From contig NZ_LMCM01000005.1 in the NCBI RefSeq assembly GCF_001426245.1, positions 62,001 to 126,000 of the forward strand: 64,000 nucleotides of DNA, in the 5' to 3' direction. A model generated the notes under the pieces. It was not told the origin of the DNA. It made no database searches and worked only from the letters and a program-made list of their open reading frames with translations. Within the stretch, counting starts at the first letter, position 1; each line of letters opens with the position of its first letter. The position numbers were made by a program, and so were the translations under genes. Source of the stretch: Phycicoccus sp. Root101 (GTDB lineage: Bacteria > Actinomycetota > Actinomycetes > Actinomycetales > Dermatophilaceae). This document shows, piece by piece, positions 40,985 through 48,586 of this stretch.

Positions 40985-42361
40985 TCAGGGGAGCGGGTGC
41001 ACCGGGTCGGGGTCGGCCGCGAGCGGCTGCGTGCCTGCCGGACCGGGGGCGACGAGGTTGCGGACGCCCGGCGACAGCAGTGCGAGCGCCGTCGACACGA
41101 CCATGACGACACCGCAGACGAGCAGCGCGCGGTGGGCGCCGAAGCGCTCGGCCGCCGGTCCGGCCAGGACCAGGCCGAGCGGTCCCAGCATGAGCGAGCC
41201 GAGCGCGTCGTACGAGCTCACCCGGGACAGCGAGGCCGCCGGGATGACCCGCTGCATCGTGGTCTGCCACAGGATGCCGAACAGGTCGAAGCAGACACCC
41301 ATGACGAAGGCCGAGAGCACCACGACCCAGAGCGGGGCGCTGGCGCCGAGCAGGAGGTAGGGCGGCGCCGCGCCCAGGGTGAGGACGACGCCGAGCAGGA
41401 TCGGGCGGCGAGGACGCAGGCGCAGGGCCACCAGGACGCCGACGATCAGCCCGACCGCCTCACCGGTCAGGACGGCGGTCCAGGCGGTGGGCCCACCGAG
41501 CTCGTTCCGGGCGACCACCGGCCCCAGGACGAGGTGCGCCGCCTGGAACACCATGACGAGCAGGGAGAACTGCACGACGACGACCCACAGCCACTGCCGC
41601 GACCGGAACTCGTCCCATCCGTCGCGCAGGTCCGCGAGCACCGAGCCCGACCCGTCGGCCACCGGGGTCCCGTCGACGACCGCGTCCCCGACGAGCCCGG
41701 CCCCGTCGGCCACGTGCCCGACGGCCACGTCCCCGTCGGGCTCCCCGGAGGCTGGCTCGGCGGCCCCCGAGGGCAGACGGATGAGGGCCACCATCACCCC
41801 CGCCGCGGCGAACGAGGCGCTCGCCAGCGCCAGCGCCCACCCGCCTCCCACGGCCGCGACCACGAGACCACCGGCGACGAGCCCGGAGACCCGGGCGATG
41901 TTGGTGCCCAGGGCGAGCAGCGCGTTCCCCTGCTGGAGGTGCTCGGGCGGCACCACCTCCGGGATGATCCCCGTGAGCGCCGGCCAGACGGTGGCCGTGG
42001 CCGTGCCCGACAGGACCGCGGCGGCCACCAGCCCCCACAGCGGCGCGCGCTCCATACCGATCATCAGGGCCAGCGCGGCGTGGGCCAGCGCGTTGGCCCA
42101 CTCCGCAGCCTGGAGCACGCGGTGGCGCGGGTAGCGGTCGGCGACCACGCCGCCCGCGAGGATGAACACGACCACGGCGACCGCCTCGGAGGCGAGGACC
42201 ACCGACAGCGTGGTGGGGGTGGCGCCCGGGAGGTCGAGGATGCCGAAGGCCAGCGCGACGGGCGCGAACGCCACGGCGAGCATCGACAGGGTCCGGGCAC
42301 TGACGAGCAGCGCGAACGGGCGTTCGCGCAGCAGGTCCCTCACCCGGGTGTCGGTGGCCAC
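40985..42361 (-). CDS. MFS transporter (EntS-like, MFS_3)
   Basis: 458 residues, 12 helices. FALLVSARTLSMLAVAFAP opens helix 1 and GGVVADRYPRHRVLQ is motif A after helix 2. A long acidic Gly/Asp/Ala loop (about 205-240) separates the two halves, and SYDALGSLMLGPLGLVLAG lies in the second half. This is the enterobactin-exporter/macrolide-efflux type. The substrate is unknown and no siderophore genes lie nearby. GTG 42361 is six bases from TAGCGT; the same interval holds GAGGAC. Confidence 0.85.
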   Translation of the reverse strand: MATDTRVRDLLRERPFALLVSARTLSMLAVAFAPVALAFGILDLPGATPTTLSVVLASEAVAVVVFILAGGVVADRYPRHRVLQAAEWANALAHAALALMIGMERAPLWGLVAAAVLSGTATATVWPALTGIIPEVVPPEHLQQGNALLALGTNIARVSGLVAGGLVVAAVGGGWALALASASFAAAGVMVALIRLPSGAAEPASGEPDGDVAVGHVADGAGLVGDAVVDGTPVADGSGSVLADLRDGWDEFRSRQWLWVVVVQFSLLVMVFQAAHLVLGPVVARNELGGPTAWTAVLTGEAVGLIVGVLVALRLRPRRPILLGVVLTLGAAPPYLLLGASAPLWVVVLSAFVMGVCFDLFGILWQTTMQRVIPAASLSRVSSYDALGSLMLGPLGLVLAGPAAERFGAHRALLVCGVVMVVSTALALLSPGVRNLVAPGPAGTQPLAADPDPVHPLP

Positions 42362-42367
42362 GTCCTC

Positions 42368-42373
42368 ACGCTA
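42368..42373 (-). promoter_or_regulatory. Leaderless-type -10 for the EntS-like transporter
   Basis: TAGCGT ends six bases before GTG 42361. Confidence 0.5.
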
Positions 42374-42427
42374 CGCAGCAGGGCAACCGGGTTTTCCGCC
42401 CGAACCCGCGCCCGCCCGGCGCAGGCC

Positions 42428-42994
42428 TCAGGCGGGCCGGGTCGGGATCCAGTAGCGGCGCACCCCGTTGCGGCTGTCCTCGTACTCGCCCCCGTTGCCC
42501 TCGATGACGGCCCGCGACCCGACGTTCTCCTCCAGGCAGGTGACGAGCACGCTCGGGCCGTCGACCACCCCGTGGGCGAGCACCAGCGCGCGGGCCAGGG
42601 CCCGGCTGGCGTGCCCGCGGCGACGCGCCGTGGGGCGGACGCTGTAGCCGATGTGGCCGCCCTCCTCGAGCAGCCGGTCGGTGAGCCGGTGCCGGATCGC
42701 CATCGACCCCACGTACTCGTCGCCGACGACCATCCACAGGAACGTCACGGGCGTCCAGGCGTGCCGGCGCGGGGCGTCGTCGTCCCGGGCGCGCCGCCGC
42801 AGGGCGACGAACCGGGCGAACTCCTCCGGGTCGCGCAGGCTCTCGCGGGTGAAGCTGAAGCCGGCGTACCCGGGCTCGGGCTCGTGCACCCAGTCGCCGT
42901 CGCCGTCACGCTGCTCCCGCGACGCGAGGAACTCGTCGGACGCCGTCAGGTAGGACTCCTGGTGGCGCAGGTGCGGGGCGACGAGACGGGTCAT
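42428..42994 (-). CDS. GNAT-family N-acetyltransferase (paralogue 2)
   Basis: 188 residues and clearly homologous throughout to the acetyltransferase at 37993-38568. Shared features are H-R-x3-SF/SYL near the start, FTRE-L-DP-EF, EYVGS-x-RHR, GGHIGY-VRP-ARRRG-AS and the end RRYWI-T. The acetyl-CoA loop is RPTARRRGHASRAL. It is monocistronic under a TAGCGT -10 six bases before the ATG. That promoter lies back to back with the pcrA promoter. Confidence 0.85.
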   Translation of the reverse strand: MTRLVAPHLRHQESYLTASDEFLASREQRDGDGDWVHEPEPGYAGFSFTRESLRDPEEFARFVALRRRARDDDAPRRHAWTPVTFLWMVVGDEYVGSMAIRHRLTDRLLEEGGHIGYSVRPTARRRGHASRALARALVLAHGVVDGPSVLVTCLEENVGSRAVIEGNGGEYEDSRNGVRRYWIPTRPA

Positions 42995-43000
42995 GCGGCG

Positions 43001-43006
43001 ACGCTA
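43001..43006 (-). promoter_or_regulatory. Leaderless-type -10 for acetyltransferase 2
   Basis: TAGCGT ends six bases before ATG 42994. It lies where a -35 for the divergent pcrA promoter would sit. Confidence 0.5.
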
Positions 43007-43007
43007 C

Positions 43008-43030
43008 CTGTCGGCACGGGCACGTAGGCT
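43008..43030 (+). promoter_or_regulatory. pcrA promoter with partial RecA-NDp-like element
   Basis: CTGTCGGCA (43008-43016), 8 bases, TAGGCT (43025-43030), nine bases before ATG 43040. TGTCGG and the spacing match the damage consensus; the last two bases of the 9-mer do not. Confidence 0.4.
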
Positions 43031-43039
43031 GGGGCCAAC

Positions 43040-45484
43040 ATGAGCACGCTGTTCGACGACCTGCCCTTCGACGGTCACCCGTCTCCCGACTCCCGACCTT
43101 CGGCAGCGGCTGCCCGAGCGACCGCCGTGGACGAGCGTGGTGTGCCCACGTGGGCCCAGGCCGCCGCCGAGGGCCATGGGCCCGACGACGCCGCCGCCGG
43201 TCACGCCGACCCCGAGAGCCTGCTCGAGGGACTCAACACCCAGCAGCGTGAGGCCGTGCTGCACGAGGGTTCGCCCCTGCTCATCGTCGCCGGTGCCGGG
43301 TCGGGCAAGACCCGTGTCCTCACCAACCGGATCGCCTACCTCCTCGGCGCCCGTGGGGTGCAGCCCGGCCAGGTCCTGGCCATCACCTTCACCAACAAGG
43401 CCGCGGCCGAGATGCGCGAGCGCGTCGCCGCCCTGGTGGGCCCTCGCGCCAAGGCGATGTGGGTCATGACCTTCCACTCGGCCTGCGTGCGGATCCTGCG
43501 CCGCGAGGCGACCAAGGTGGGGCTGAAGTCGACGTTCTCCATCTACGACGCCGCCGACAGCCAGCGGCTCATGGCGATGGTCATGCGCGACCTCGACCTC
43601 GACCCGAAGCGCTACCCGCCGCGGTCGTTCAGCCACCAGGTGTCCAACCTCAAGAACGAGCTCGTCGACGAGGAGACCTTCTCGTCCCAGGTCGCCGAGG
43701 GCACCCACCAGGAGCGGATGCTCGCCGAGGCCTACACCGGCTACCAGCGGCGCCTGCGCCAGGCCAACGCCCTCGACTTCGACGACCTGATCATGACCAC
43801 GGTCAACATCCTCCAGGCGTTCCCCGACGTCGCCGAGCACTACCGCCGCCGGTTCCGCCACGTCCTCGTCGACGAGTACCAGGACACCAACCACGCTCAG
43901 TACCAGCTCGTGCGTGAGCTGGTCGGTGGTGCCGCCGGCACGGCCGGTATGCCGCTGGGTGACGGACCCGAGGTGCCGCCCGCCGAGCTCGTGGTGGTCG
44001 GCGACGCCGACCAGTCGATCTACGCGTTCCGCGGCGCGACGATCCGCAACATCGTGGAGTTCGAGCAGGACTACCCCGACGCGCGGACCATCCTGCTCGA
44101 GCAGAACTACCGCTCGACCCAGACGATCCTCCAGGCCGCCAACTCGGTCATCGCGAAGAACCCCGAGCGTCGCAAGAAGAACCTCTGGACCGACAGCGGC
44201 GACGGCGCCCTCATCGTCGGCTACGTCGGCGACAACGAGCACGACGAGGCCGCCTTCGTGGCCAAGACGATCGACGAGCTCGGCGACTCGGCCGGCGTGA
44301 AGCCCAAGGACGTCGCGGTCTTCTACCGCACCAACGCCCAGTCCCGGGCGCTGGAAGAGGTCTTCGTGCGGGTCGGCCTGCCCTACAAGGTGGTGGGGGG
44401 CACGCGGTTCTACGAGCGGCGCGAGGTCAAGGACGCCCTGGCCTACCTGCGCGTCATCTCCAACCCCACCGACACGGTGAACCTCCGCCGCATCCTCAAC
44501 GTGCCCAAGCGCGGGATCGGTGACCGCGCCGAGGCCTGCGTGGCGGCCCTGGCCGAGCGCGAGCGCATCCCGTTCGTCGCCGCCCTCGGCCGACCCGAGG
44601 ACGCTCCCGGCATCGCCACCCGCTCGGTCGCCGCCATCAAGGGCTTCACCGGCCTGCTCGAGGAGCTCGGCCGCGTCCACGCCGACGACGAGCAGGGCAT
44701 CGGTGCGCTGCTCGAGGCCGTCATCGAGAAGTCCGGGTACCTCGCCGAGCTGCGTGCGTCCCACGACCCGCAGGACGAGACCCGGGTCGAGAACCTCGCC
44801 GAGCTCGTGGCGGTCGCCCAGGAGTTCGACGAGACCCGCGCACAGACCGGCGAGGTCGCCACCCTCGAGGACTTCCTCGAGCAGGTGTCGCTCGTCGCAG
44901 ACGCCGACGAGATCCCCGACGGCGAGGAGGCCGAGGACCTCGGGGTCGTGACGCTGATGACGCTGCACACCGCGAAGGGCCTGGAGTTCCCCGTCGTGTT
45001 CCTCACCGGGCTCGAGGACGGGACCTTCCCGCACCTGCGGTCCCTGGGCGACCCCAAGGAGCTCGAGGAGGAGCGGCGGCTGGCCTACGTCGGCATCACC
45101 CGGGCCCGCGAGCGACTGCACCTCTCGCGCGCCGCGGTGCGCTCTGCATGGGGAGCCCCGCAGTACAACCCGGCGAGCCGGTTCCTCGACGAGATCCCGG
45201 CCCACCTCGTCGACTGGCAGCGTGCGGAGGCCGCGACCAGCTACCGGCGCTCCTCGACCCCGGCGGTCGCCCGCCTCGCCGAGCGTCCCGGTGTCCGCTC
45301 GCCCGGCAACCGCCCGCTCATCTCGTTGCACGCCGGCGACAAGGTCACCCACGACAGCTACGGTATGGGGACGGTCGTCAAGACCGAGGGCGAGGGCGAC
45401 AAGACGCAGGCGCACGTCGACTTCGGCGGCGACACCGGCGTCAAGCGGTTCCTGCTGCGCTACGCCCCGCTCGAGAAGCTCTAG
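43040..45484 (+). CDS. pcrA: ATP-dependent DNA helicase PcrA/UvrD
   Basis: 814 residues, superfamily 1 3'-5' helicase. Q-motif and LNTQQREAVLHEGSP precede Walker A VAGAGSGKTRVL (about 87). Further motifs are VLVDEYQDTN (motif II), VVGDADQSIYAFRGA (III), LEQNYRST (IV), TLHTAKGLEFPVVF (V) and AYVGITRARERLHLS (VI). The C-terminal Tudor-like domain (KVTHDSYGMGTVVKTEG to the end) is the PcrA RNA-polymerase-binding tail. It unwinds DNA in nucleotide excision repair and resolves transcription-replication conflicts. Confidence 0.96.
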   Translation: MSTLFDDLPFDGHPSPDSRPSAAAARATAVDERGVPTWAQAAAEGHGPDDAAAGHADPESLLEGLNTQQREAVLHEGSPLLIVAGAGSGKTRVLTNRIAYLLGARGVQPGQVLAITFTNKAAAEMRERVAALVGPRAKAMWVMTFHSACVRILRREATKVGLKSTFSIYDAADSQRLMAMVMRDLDLDPKRYPPRSFSHQVSNLKNELVDEETFSSQVAEGTHQERMLAEAYTGYQRRLRQANALDFDDLIMTTVNILQAFPDVAEHYRRRFRHVLVDEYQDTNHAQYQLVRELVGGAAGTAGMPLGDGPEVPPAELVVVGDADQSIYAFRGATIRNIVEFEQDYPDARTILLEQNYRSTQTILQAANSVIAKNPERRKKNLWTDSGDGALIVGYVGDNEHDEAAFVAKTIDELGDSAGVKPKDVAVFYRTNAQSRALEEVFVRVGLPYKVVGGTRFYERREVKDALAYLRVISNPTDTVNLRRILNVPKRGIGDRAEACVAALAERERIPFVAALGRPEDAPGIATRSVAAIKGFTGLLEELGRVHADDEQGIGALLEAVIEKSGYLAELRASHDPQDETRVENLAELVAVAQEFDETRAQTGEVATLEDFLEQVSLVADADEIPDGEEAEDLGVVTLMTLHTAKGLEFPVVFLTGLEDGTFPHLRSLGDPKELEEERRLAYVGITRARERLHLSRAAVRSAWGAPQYNPASRFLDEIPAHLVDWQRAEAATSYRRSSTPAVARLAERPGVRSPGNRPLISLHAGDKVTHDSYGMGTVVKTEGEGDKTQAHVDFGGDTGVKRFLLRYAPLEKL

Positions 45485-45552
45485 CCCGCAGGCTCCAGCC
45501 CGCAGGATCTGGCCCGCAGGCTCCAGCCCGCGGGCTCTGGCCCGCAAGGCTC
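45483..45552. repeat. Five tandem 14-bp repeats after pcrA
   Basis: Units begin at 45483, 45497, 45511, 45525 and 45539, consensus RGCCCGCAGGCTCY. The fourth contains the perfect palindrome AGCCCGCGGGCT; the fifth carries one indel. The array starts within the pcrA stop codon. Confidence 0.8.
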
Positions 45553-45593
45553 GGTCGGCCCGGCGCCATACCCGGGTATGGGGCGTGGCCGGA

Positions 45594-45635
45594 CGACGAA
45601 GGCGCCCCGCGGGAGTCCGCGGGGCGCCTTCGTCG
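45594..45635. terminator. Bidirectional terminator between pcrA and the M23 gene
   Basis: Perfect 19-bp arms (45594-45612, 45617-45635) with a GAGT loop. Confidence 0.75.
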
Positions 45636-45648
45636 GTGCGCACGGGGC

Positions 45649-46470
45649 CTACTGGAGGCCGTGGTCCTTGAGCCAGGGGGCCGGGTCGATCGCCGCGCCG
45701 CCCTCGGGGTGGATCTCCAGGTGCAGGTGGGGGCCGGTCGAGTGCCCGGTGTTGCCGGAGGTGCCGACCAGGTCGCCGGGGGCCACCTTGTCGCCCTCCT
45801 TGACGCTGATCGAGTTCATGTGGCCGTACACCGACACGGTGCCGTCCCAGTACTCGATCTCGACCTTGTTGCCGTACCCGCCCTGGACGCCGGCGAAGAC
45901 GATGGTGCCCGTCGACATGGCGTGCAGCGGGGTGCCCACGGGCGTGCCGAAGTCGTCGCCCTGGTGCATCCGGCCCCAGCGCCAGCCGAAGCCGGAGGTG
46001 AAGACCGCGCCCTTGATCGGCATGAGCCACTTCTCGGCGTTCTTGCGCTTGGCCTCGGCCTTGGCGATCGCAGCGGCGGCGACCTTCTTCTTCGCGCCCG
46101 CCGCGCGCTCCGCGCTGCGCGCGATCCGCTGGGCCTCGACTGCCCGGCTCTCGGCGGTGGTCACCTGGAGCTCACGCTGCTGGGTGGCCTCGACGCGGTC
46201 GAACTCCGCGAGGGCGGCGCTCTGGGCCCGGCTCTTGGCCTGGGTGCCCGCGAGGTCGAGGTGGACCGGGGACGACTCGGCCACCGTGGCCCCGGTCGTC
46301 GTCACGACGAGGGCAGCGGCTGCCGCCGTCGGGAGGACGAAGCCGCCACGGAATCCTGCGGGGATGCGCGGCCCACGCCGGGGCGCACGGTGGCGGCCCG
46401 GGACGCGGTGACGGCCCTGGTAGGAGGGGGAGGAGCTCACGGAGAAAAGTTGCCTTGCGTGCGGGGACAC
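45649..46470 (-). CDS. Secreted M23 (LytM-type) peptidase
   Basis: About 273 residues. A basic, Arg/Pro-rich N-terminus precedes a membrane segment (about 43-65), a charged coiled coil (about 75-140, AEFDRVEATQQRELQVTTAE and on) and a C-terminal LytM domain. The zinc ligands are in MHQGDDFGTPVGT (His, Asp) and HLHLEIHPEGG, with YGHM supplying another His. It cleaves peptidoglycan cross-bridges, or if inactive activates an amidase. GTG 46470 is chosen downstream of TACGGT; TTG 46479 and GTG 46440 are alternatives. An M23 gene beside pcrA is common in actinobacteria. Confidence 0.88.
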   Translation of the reverse strand: MSPHARQLFSVSSSPSYQGRHRVPGRHRAPRRGPRIPAGFRGGFVLPTAAAAALVVTTTGATVAESSPVHLDLAGTQAKSRAQSAALAEFDRVEATQQRELQVTTAESRAVEAQRIARSAERAAGAKKKVAAAAIAKAEAKRKNAEKWLMPIKGAVFTSGFGWRWGRMHQGDDFGTPVGTPLHAMSTGTIVFAGVQGGYGNKVEIEYWDGTVSVYGHMNSISVKEGDKVAPGDLVGTSGNTGHSTGPHLHLEIHPEGGAAIDPAPWLKDHGLQ

Positions 46471-46480
46471 GGAAGCCAAT

Positions 46481-46486
46481 ACCGTA
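46481..46486 (-). promoter_or_regulatory. -10 of the M23 peptidase gene
   Basis: TACGGT with TTGGAT 16 bases upstream as a -35 candidate. Confidence 0.4.
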
Positions 46487-46585
46487 GCGTGACCAGTTCG
46501 TTATCCAAAATGCGCGTCCACGGTCGGGACGTTATCCTCCACCGCCGCGTGGGTCTGCTCGGCCGGACCGCGACGTCCTCGCAGG

Positions 46586-47608
46586 TCAGGAGGTTGCGCG
46601 GGACGTCCGACGGGGGAGCTCGGTCACGCCGGGGGTGACCGTGTGCCCCTCGGAGTCGAGGTGCGCCAGGGTCGAGGAGATGCCGTGCACCACGCTGCCG
46701 ATGATGGGCAGTGACATGTGGCCGACCCCGTGGAGGTCGATGTTCCGCACGCTCAGGTCGGGGTGCTCGAGGGCGGCGTTGCGCTGCGGGAAGACCATCT
46801 GGTCCAGGTCGGACCAGTAGACGACGAAGCGCGTGCGGCACTGCGGCACGGGTTGGTCGAGCTCGCGCATCAGGCCGCTGTGCGGTCGCAGCTGGCGGGT
46901 CAGCTGGTTGTGCCAGCCGTAGGCCGTGTAGGTGCCCTGGTGCGGGGTCCCCAGCGTCACGAGCGTGTGGACGCGGGCGTCGCCGCCCAGGCGGGTGATG
47001 TAGTACCGGGCGATCAGGCCGCCCATCGAGTGCCCGACCACGTGGATGCGCTCGTACCCCGTCTCGGCCACGAGGGCCTCGACCTCCTCCGCCAGCTGCG
47101 CGGCGGCCACGCGGACGTCGGCGGTGAACATCGAGTAGTTCATGCTCACGACCCGGCCGAACCCGCGGCGGCGCAGGCCGAGCCGCAGGAGGGTGAAGAT
47201 CGAGCGGTTGTCGACCATGCCGTGGACCAGCAGGATCGGCGTCCCCGCAGCCTCCACGTCGGAGATGACGAGCCCGCGCTGCGTCGGGGGCAGGTGCTCG
47301 ACGCGGTACTCCAGCTGGCTGTCCCGACCCTGCCGTCCGACCAGGCCCCAGGGGTACAGCGCCAGGTGCGTCGTGAGCCAGGCCGCCTCGACCGCGGCGC
47401 CGAGCAACCCGGTGGGGGTGGCGAGGGCCTTGGCAGCTCCGCCGACCACGTCCTGGGCCGCGGTGGTGGCGGCGACGACGGTCCCGGTGACCCGACCGGC
47501 CGCCCCACCGGCCAGCCGTCCGATCGCCCGCGCCTGGCGCGGGACGTCACCCGACGGCGACCGCAGCGCTGCGGGGCGTCGGCGCGGACGCGGGCTGCTC
47601 TGCGACAT
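46586..47608 (-). CDS. Alpha/beta-hydrolase lipase-like protein
   Basis: 340 residues. TPILLVHGMVDNRSIF is the oxyanion-hole region and VVGHSMGGLIARYY the nucleophile elbow (G-H-S-M-G). YWSDLDQMV provides a candidate Asp and LHGVGHMSLP the His. This order fits triacylglycerol lipase-type EstA/PGAP1-like proteins. A basic N-terminus and hydrophobic region (about 35-90) may attach it to the membrane. TAGGTT lies nine bases before ATG 47608, as for pcrA. Substrate unknown; lipids or short esters are likely. Confidence 0.85.
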   Translation of the reverse strand: MSQSSPRPRRRPAALRSPSGDVPRQARAIGRLAGGAAGRVTGTVVAATTAAQDVVGGAAKALATPTGLLGAAVEAAWLTTHLALYPWGLVGRQGRDSQLEYRVEHLPPTQRGLVISDVEAAGTPILLVHGMVDNRSIFTLLRLGLRRRGFGRVVSMNYSMFTADVRVAAAQLAEEVEALVAETGYERIHVVGHSMGGLIARYYITRLGGDARVHTLVTLGTPHQGTYTAYGWHNQLTRQLRPHSGLMRELDQPVPQCRTRFVVYWSDLDQMVFPQRNAALEHPDLSVRNIDLHGVGHMSLPIIGSVVHGISSTLAHLDSEGHTVTPGVTELPRRTSRATS

Positions 47609-47617
47609 GACCCCCCG

Positions 47618-47623
47618 AACCTA
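47618..47623 (-). promoter_or_regulatory. -10 of the lipase gene
   Basis: TAGGTT ends nine bases before ATG 47608. Confidence 0.4.
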
Positions 47624-47720
47624 GCCGAGCGGGTGCCCCCTCGCGCGCGCAACGGGCCGGGCGGAGCGGGTGTGGCGTGCGTCGCCCCGAGGCGATGCCC
47701 GGATGTGTCCACGGAGTGGA

Positions 47721-47726
47721 TAGTGT
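47721..47726 (+). promoter_or_regulatory. Leaderless-type -10 for the B12-binding protein gene
   Basis: TAGTGT ends six bases before ATG 47733. Confidence 0.5.
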
Positions 47727-47732
47727 GCGGCT

Positions 47733-48134
47733 ATGACTAGCTCACCGTTGCGCGTGGTCGTGGCCAAGCCCGGACTCGACGGGCACGACCGTGGCGCCAA
47801 GGTCGTGGCCCGGGCCCTGCGGGACGCCGGCATGGAGGTCGTCTACACCGGCCTGCACCAGACGCCCGAGCAGATCGTCGAGGCGGCCATCCAGGAGGAC
47901 GCCGACGCCGTGGGCCTGTCGGTCCTCTCCGGCGCGCACATGACGCTGTTCGCCAAGGTCATGGACCTGCTGAAGCAGCGTGACGCCGCCGACATCGTCG
48001 TGTTCGGTGGCGGGATCATCCCGGAGGGCGACATCCCCGAGCTCACGAAGATCGGCGTCGCCAAGGTCTTCACCCCCGGTGCCACCACGACCGAGATCGT
48101 GGAGTGGGTCCGGGGCAACGTCACCCAGCAGTAA
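47733..48134 (+). CDS. Stand-alone cobalamin-binding protein (mutase small-subunit type)
   Basis: 133 residues, a single B12-binding Rossmann domain. [19 protein letters not shown] carries the DxHxxG motif whose His ligates cobalt, [13 protein letters not shown] the SxL motif, and [16 protein letters not shown] the GG motif. It matches the small subunits of isobutyryl- or methylmalonyl-CoA-type mutases (IcmB). The catalytic large subunit is not in the window. From memory, icmB sits near pcrA and sucCD in Streptomyces, which supports the assignment. Confidence 0.88.
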   Translation: MTSSPLRVVVAKPGLDGHDRGAKVVARALRDAGMEVVYTGLHQTPEQIVEAAIQEDADAVGLSVLSGAHMTLFAKVMDLLKQRDAADIVVFGGGIIPEGDIPELTKIGVAKVFTPGATTTEIVEWVRGNVTQQ

Positions 48135-48174
48135 CCCCCTGGCTGACCACCCCCTGGCTCCGGTGTCCGGGTCG

Positions 48175-48190
48175 TTCTGCCGTCGGCGAA
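48175..48190. promoter_or_regulatory. Candidate PopR/ClgR operator upstream of the regulator
   Basis: TTCTGCC-GTC-GGCGAA. It nearly matches the TTCTGCC-N3-GGCAGAA dyad I recall for Streptomyces PopR and is centred about 40 bases upstream of the -10. Confidence 0.4.
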
Positions 48191-48219
48191 CGCGCCTTCC
48201 CGGTGGTCAGCACCTCGCC

Positions 48220-48225
48220 TAGCGT
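48220..48225 (+). promoter_or_regulatory. Leaderless-type -10 for the PopR-like gene
   Basis: TAGCGT ends six bases before ATG 48232. A wider 10-bp inverted repeat (48142-48151, 48202-48211) lies upstream. Confidence 0.5.
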
Positions 48226-48231
48226 GGGCAG

Positions 48232-48573
48232 ATGAGCAGCGCGCCGAGCCTGACGCTGGTGGGCCACGATCGACCGGTACCCCTGCGCCCCGAGCCCCTG
48301 TGGCGGGAGGTCGTCGGTGCCCGGCTGCGCCACCTGCGCCGACGCCGCGGGCTCACACTCGTCGAGACGGCCCGGCGCGCCGGGATCTCGCCGCAGTACC
48401 TGTCCGAGGTCGAACGGGGTCGCAAGGACCCGTCCTCGGAGGTGCTGGCAGCGGTGACCGGCGCGCTCGGGAGCGACCTCGTCGAGGTCACCCACCTCGC
48501 CTCGCTGGACCTGCGCCGCCAGCACCTCTCCGTGACGTCGCCGCCACCCGGGGAGATCAGGCTCTCCGCCTGA
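48232..48573 (+). CDS. XRE-type regulator, PopR/ClgR-like
   Basis: 113 residues. GARLRHLRRRRGLTLVETARRAGISPQYLSEVERGRKDPSSEVL is an HTH_3 domain in which YLSEVERG-KDPSSE is the ClgR/PopR hallmark (described here by parts, residues about 33-70). The C-terminal 35 residues contain LASLDLRRQHL and end in RLSA. ClgR and PopR activate clp genes and are themselves Clp substrates. The adjacent convergent clpP pair and related operator-like sites at both promoters support a role in activating this Clp protease. Single-domain, no ligand-binding region. Confidence 0.82.
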   Translation: MSSAPSLTLVGHDRPVPLRPEPLWREVVGARLRHLRRRRGLTLVETARRAGISPQYLSEVERGRKDPSSEVLAAVTGALGSDLVEVTHLASLDLRRQHLSVTSPPPGEIRLSA

Positions 48574-48586
48574 CCCGGGCGCCGCG

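Noticed and set aside
38645-43027. Very long plus-strand frame of about 1460 codons
   Set aside because: It runs antisense or out of frame across several well-supported genes (glycosylase, FUSC-like, EntS-like, acetyltransferase). The protein is Arg/Gly/His-rich without domains; open by GC-rich codon shadowing.
45483-45552. Short tandem repeats as a CRISPR array
   Set aside because: The 14-bp units are directly adjacent with no spacers, and no cas genes are present.
43004-46030. Minus-strand frame of about 1008 codons opposite pcrA
   Set aside because: It is antisense to the helicase with all its motifs; the product has no recognisable domain.
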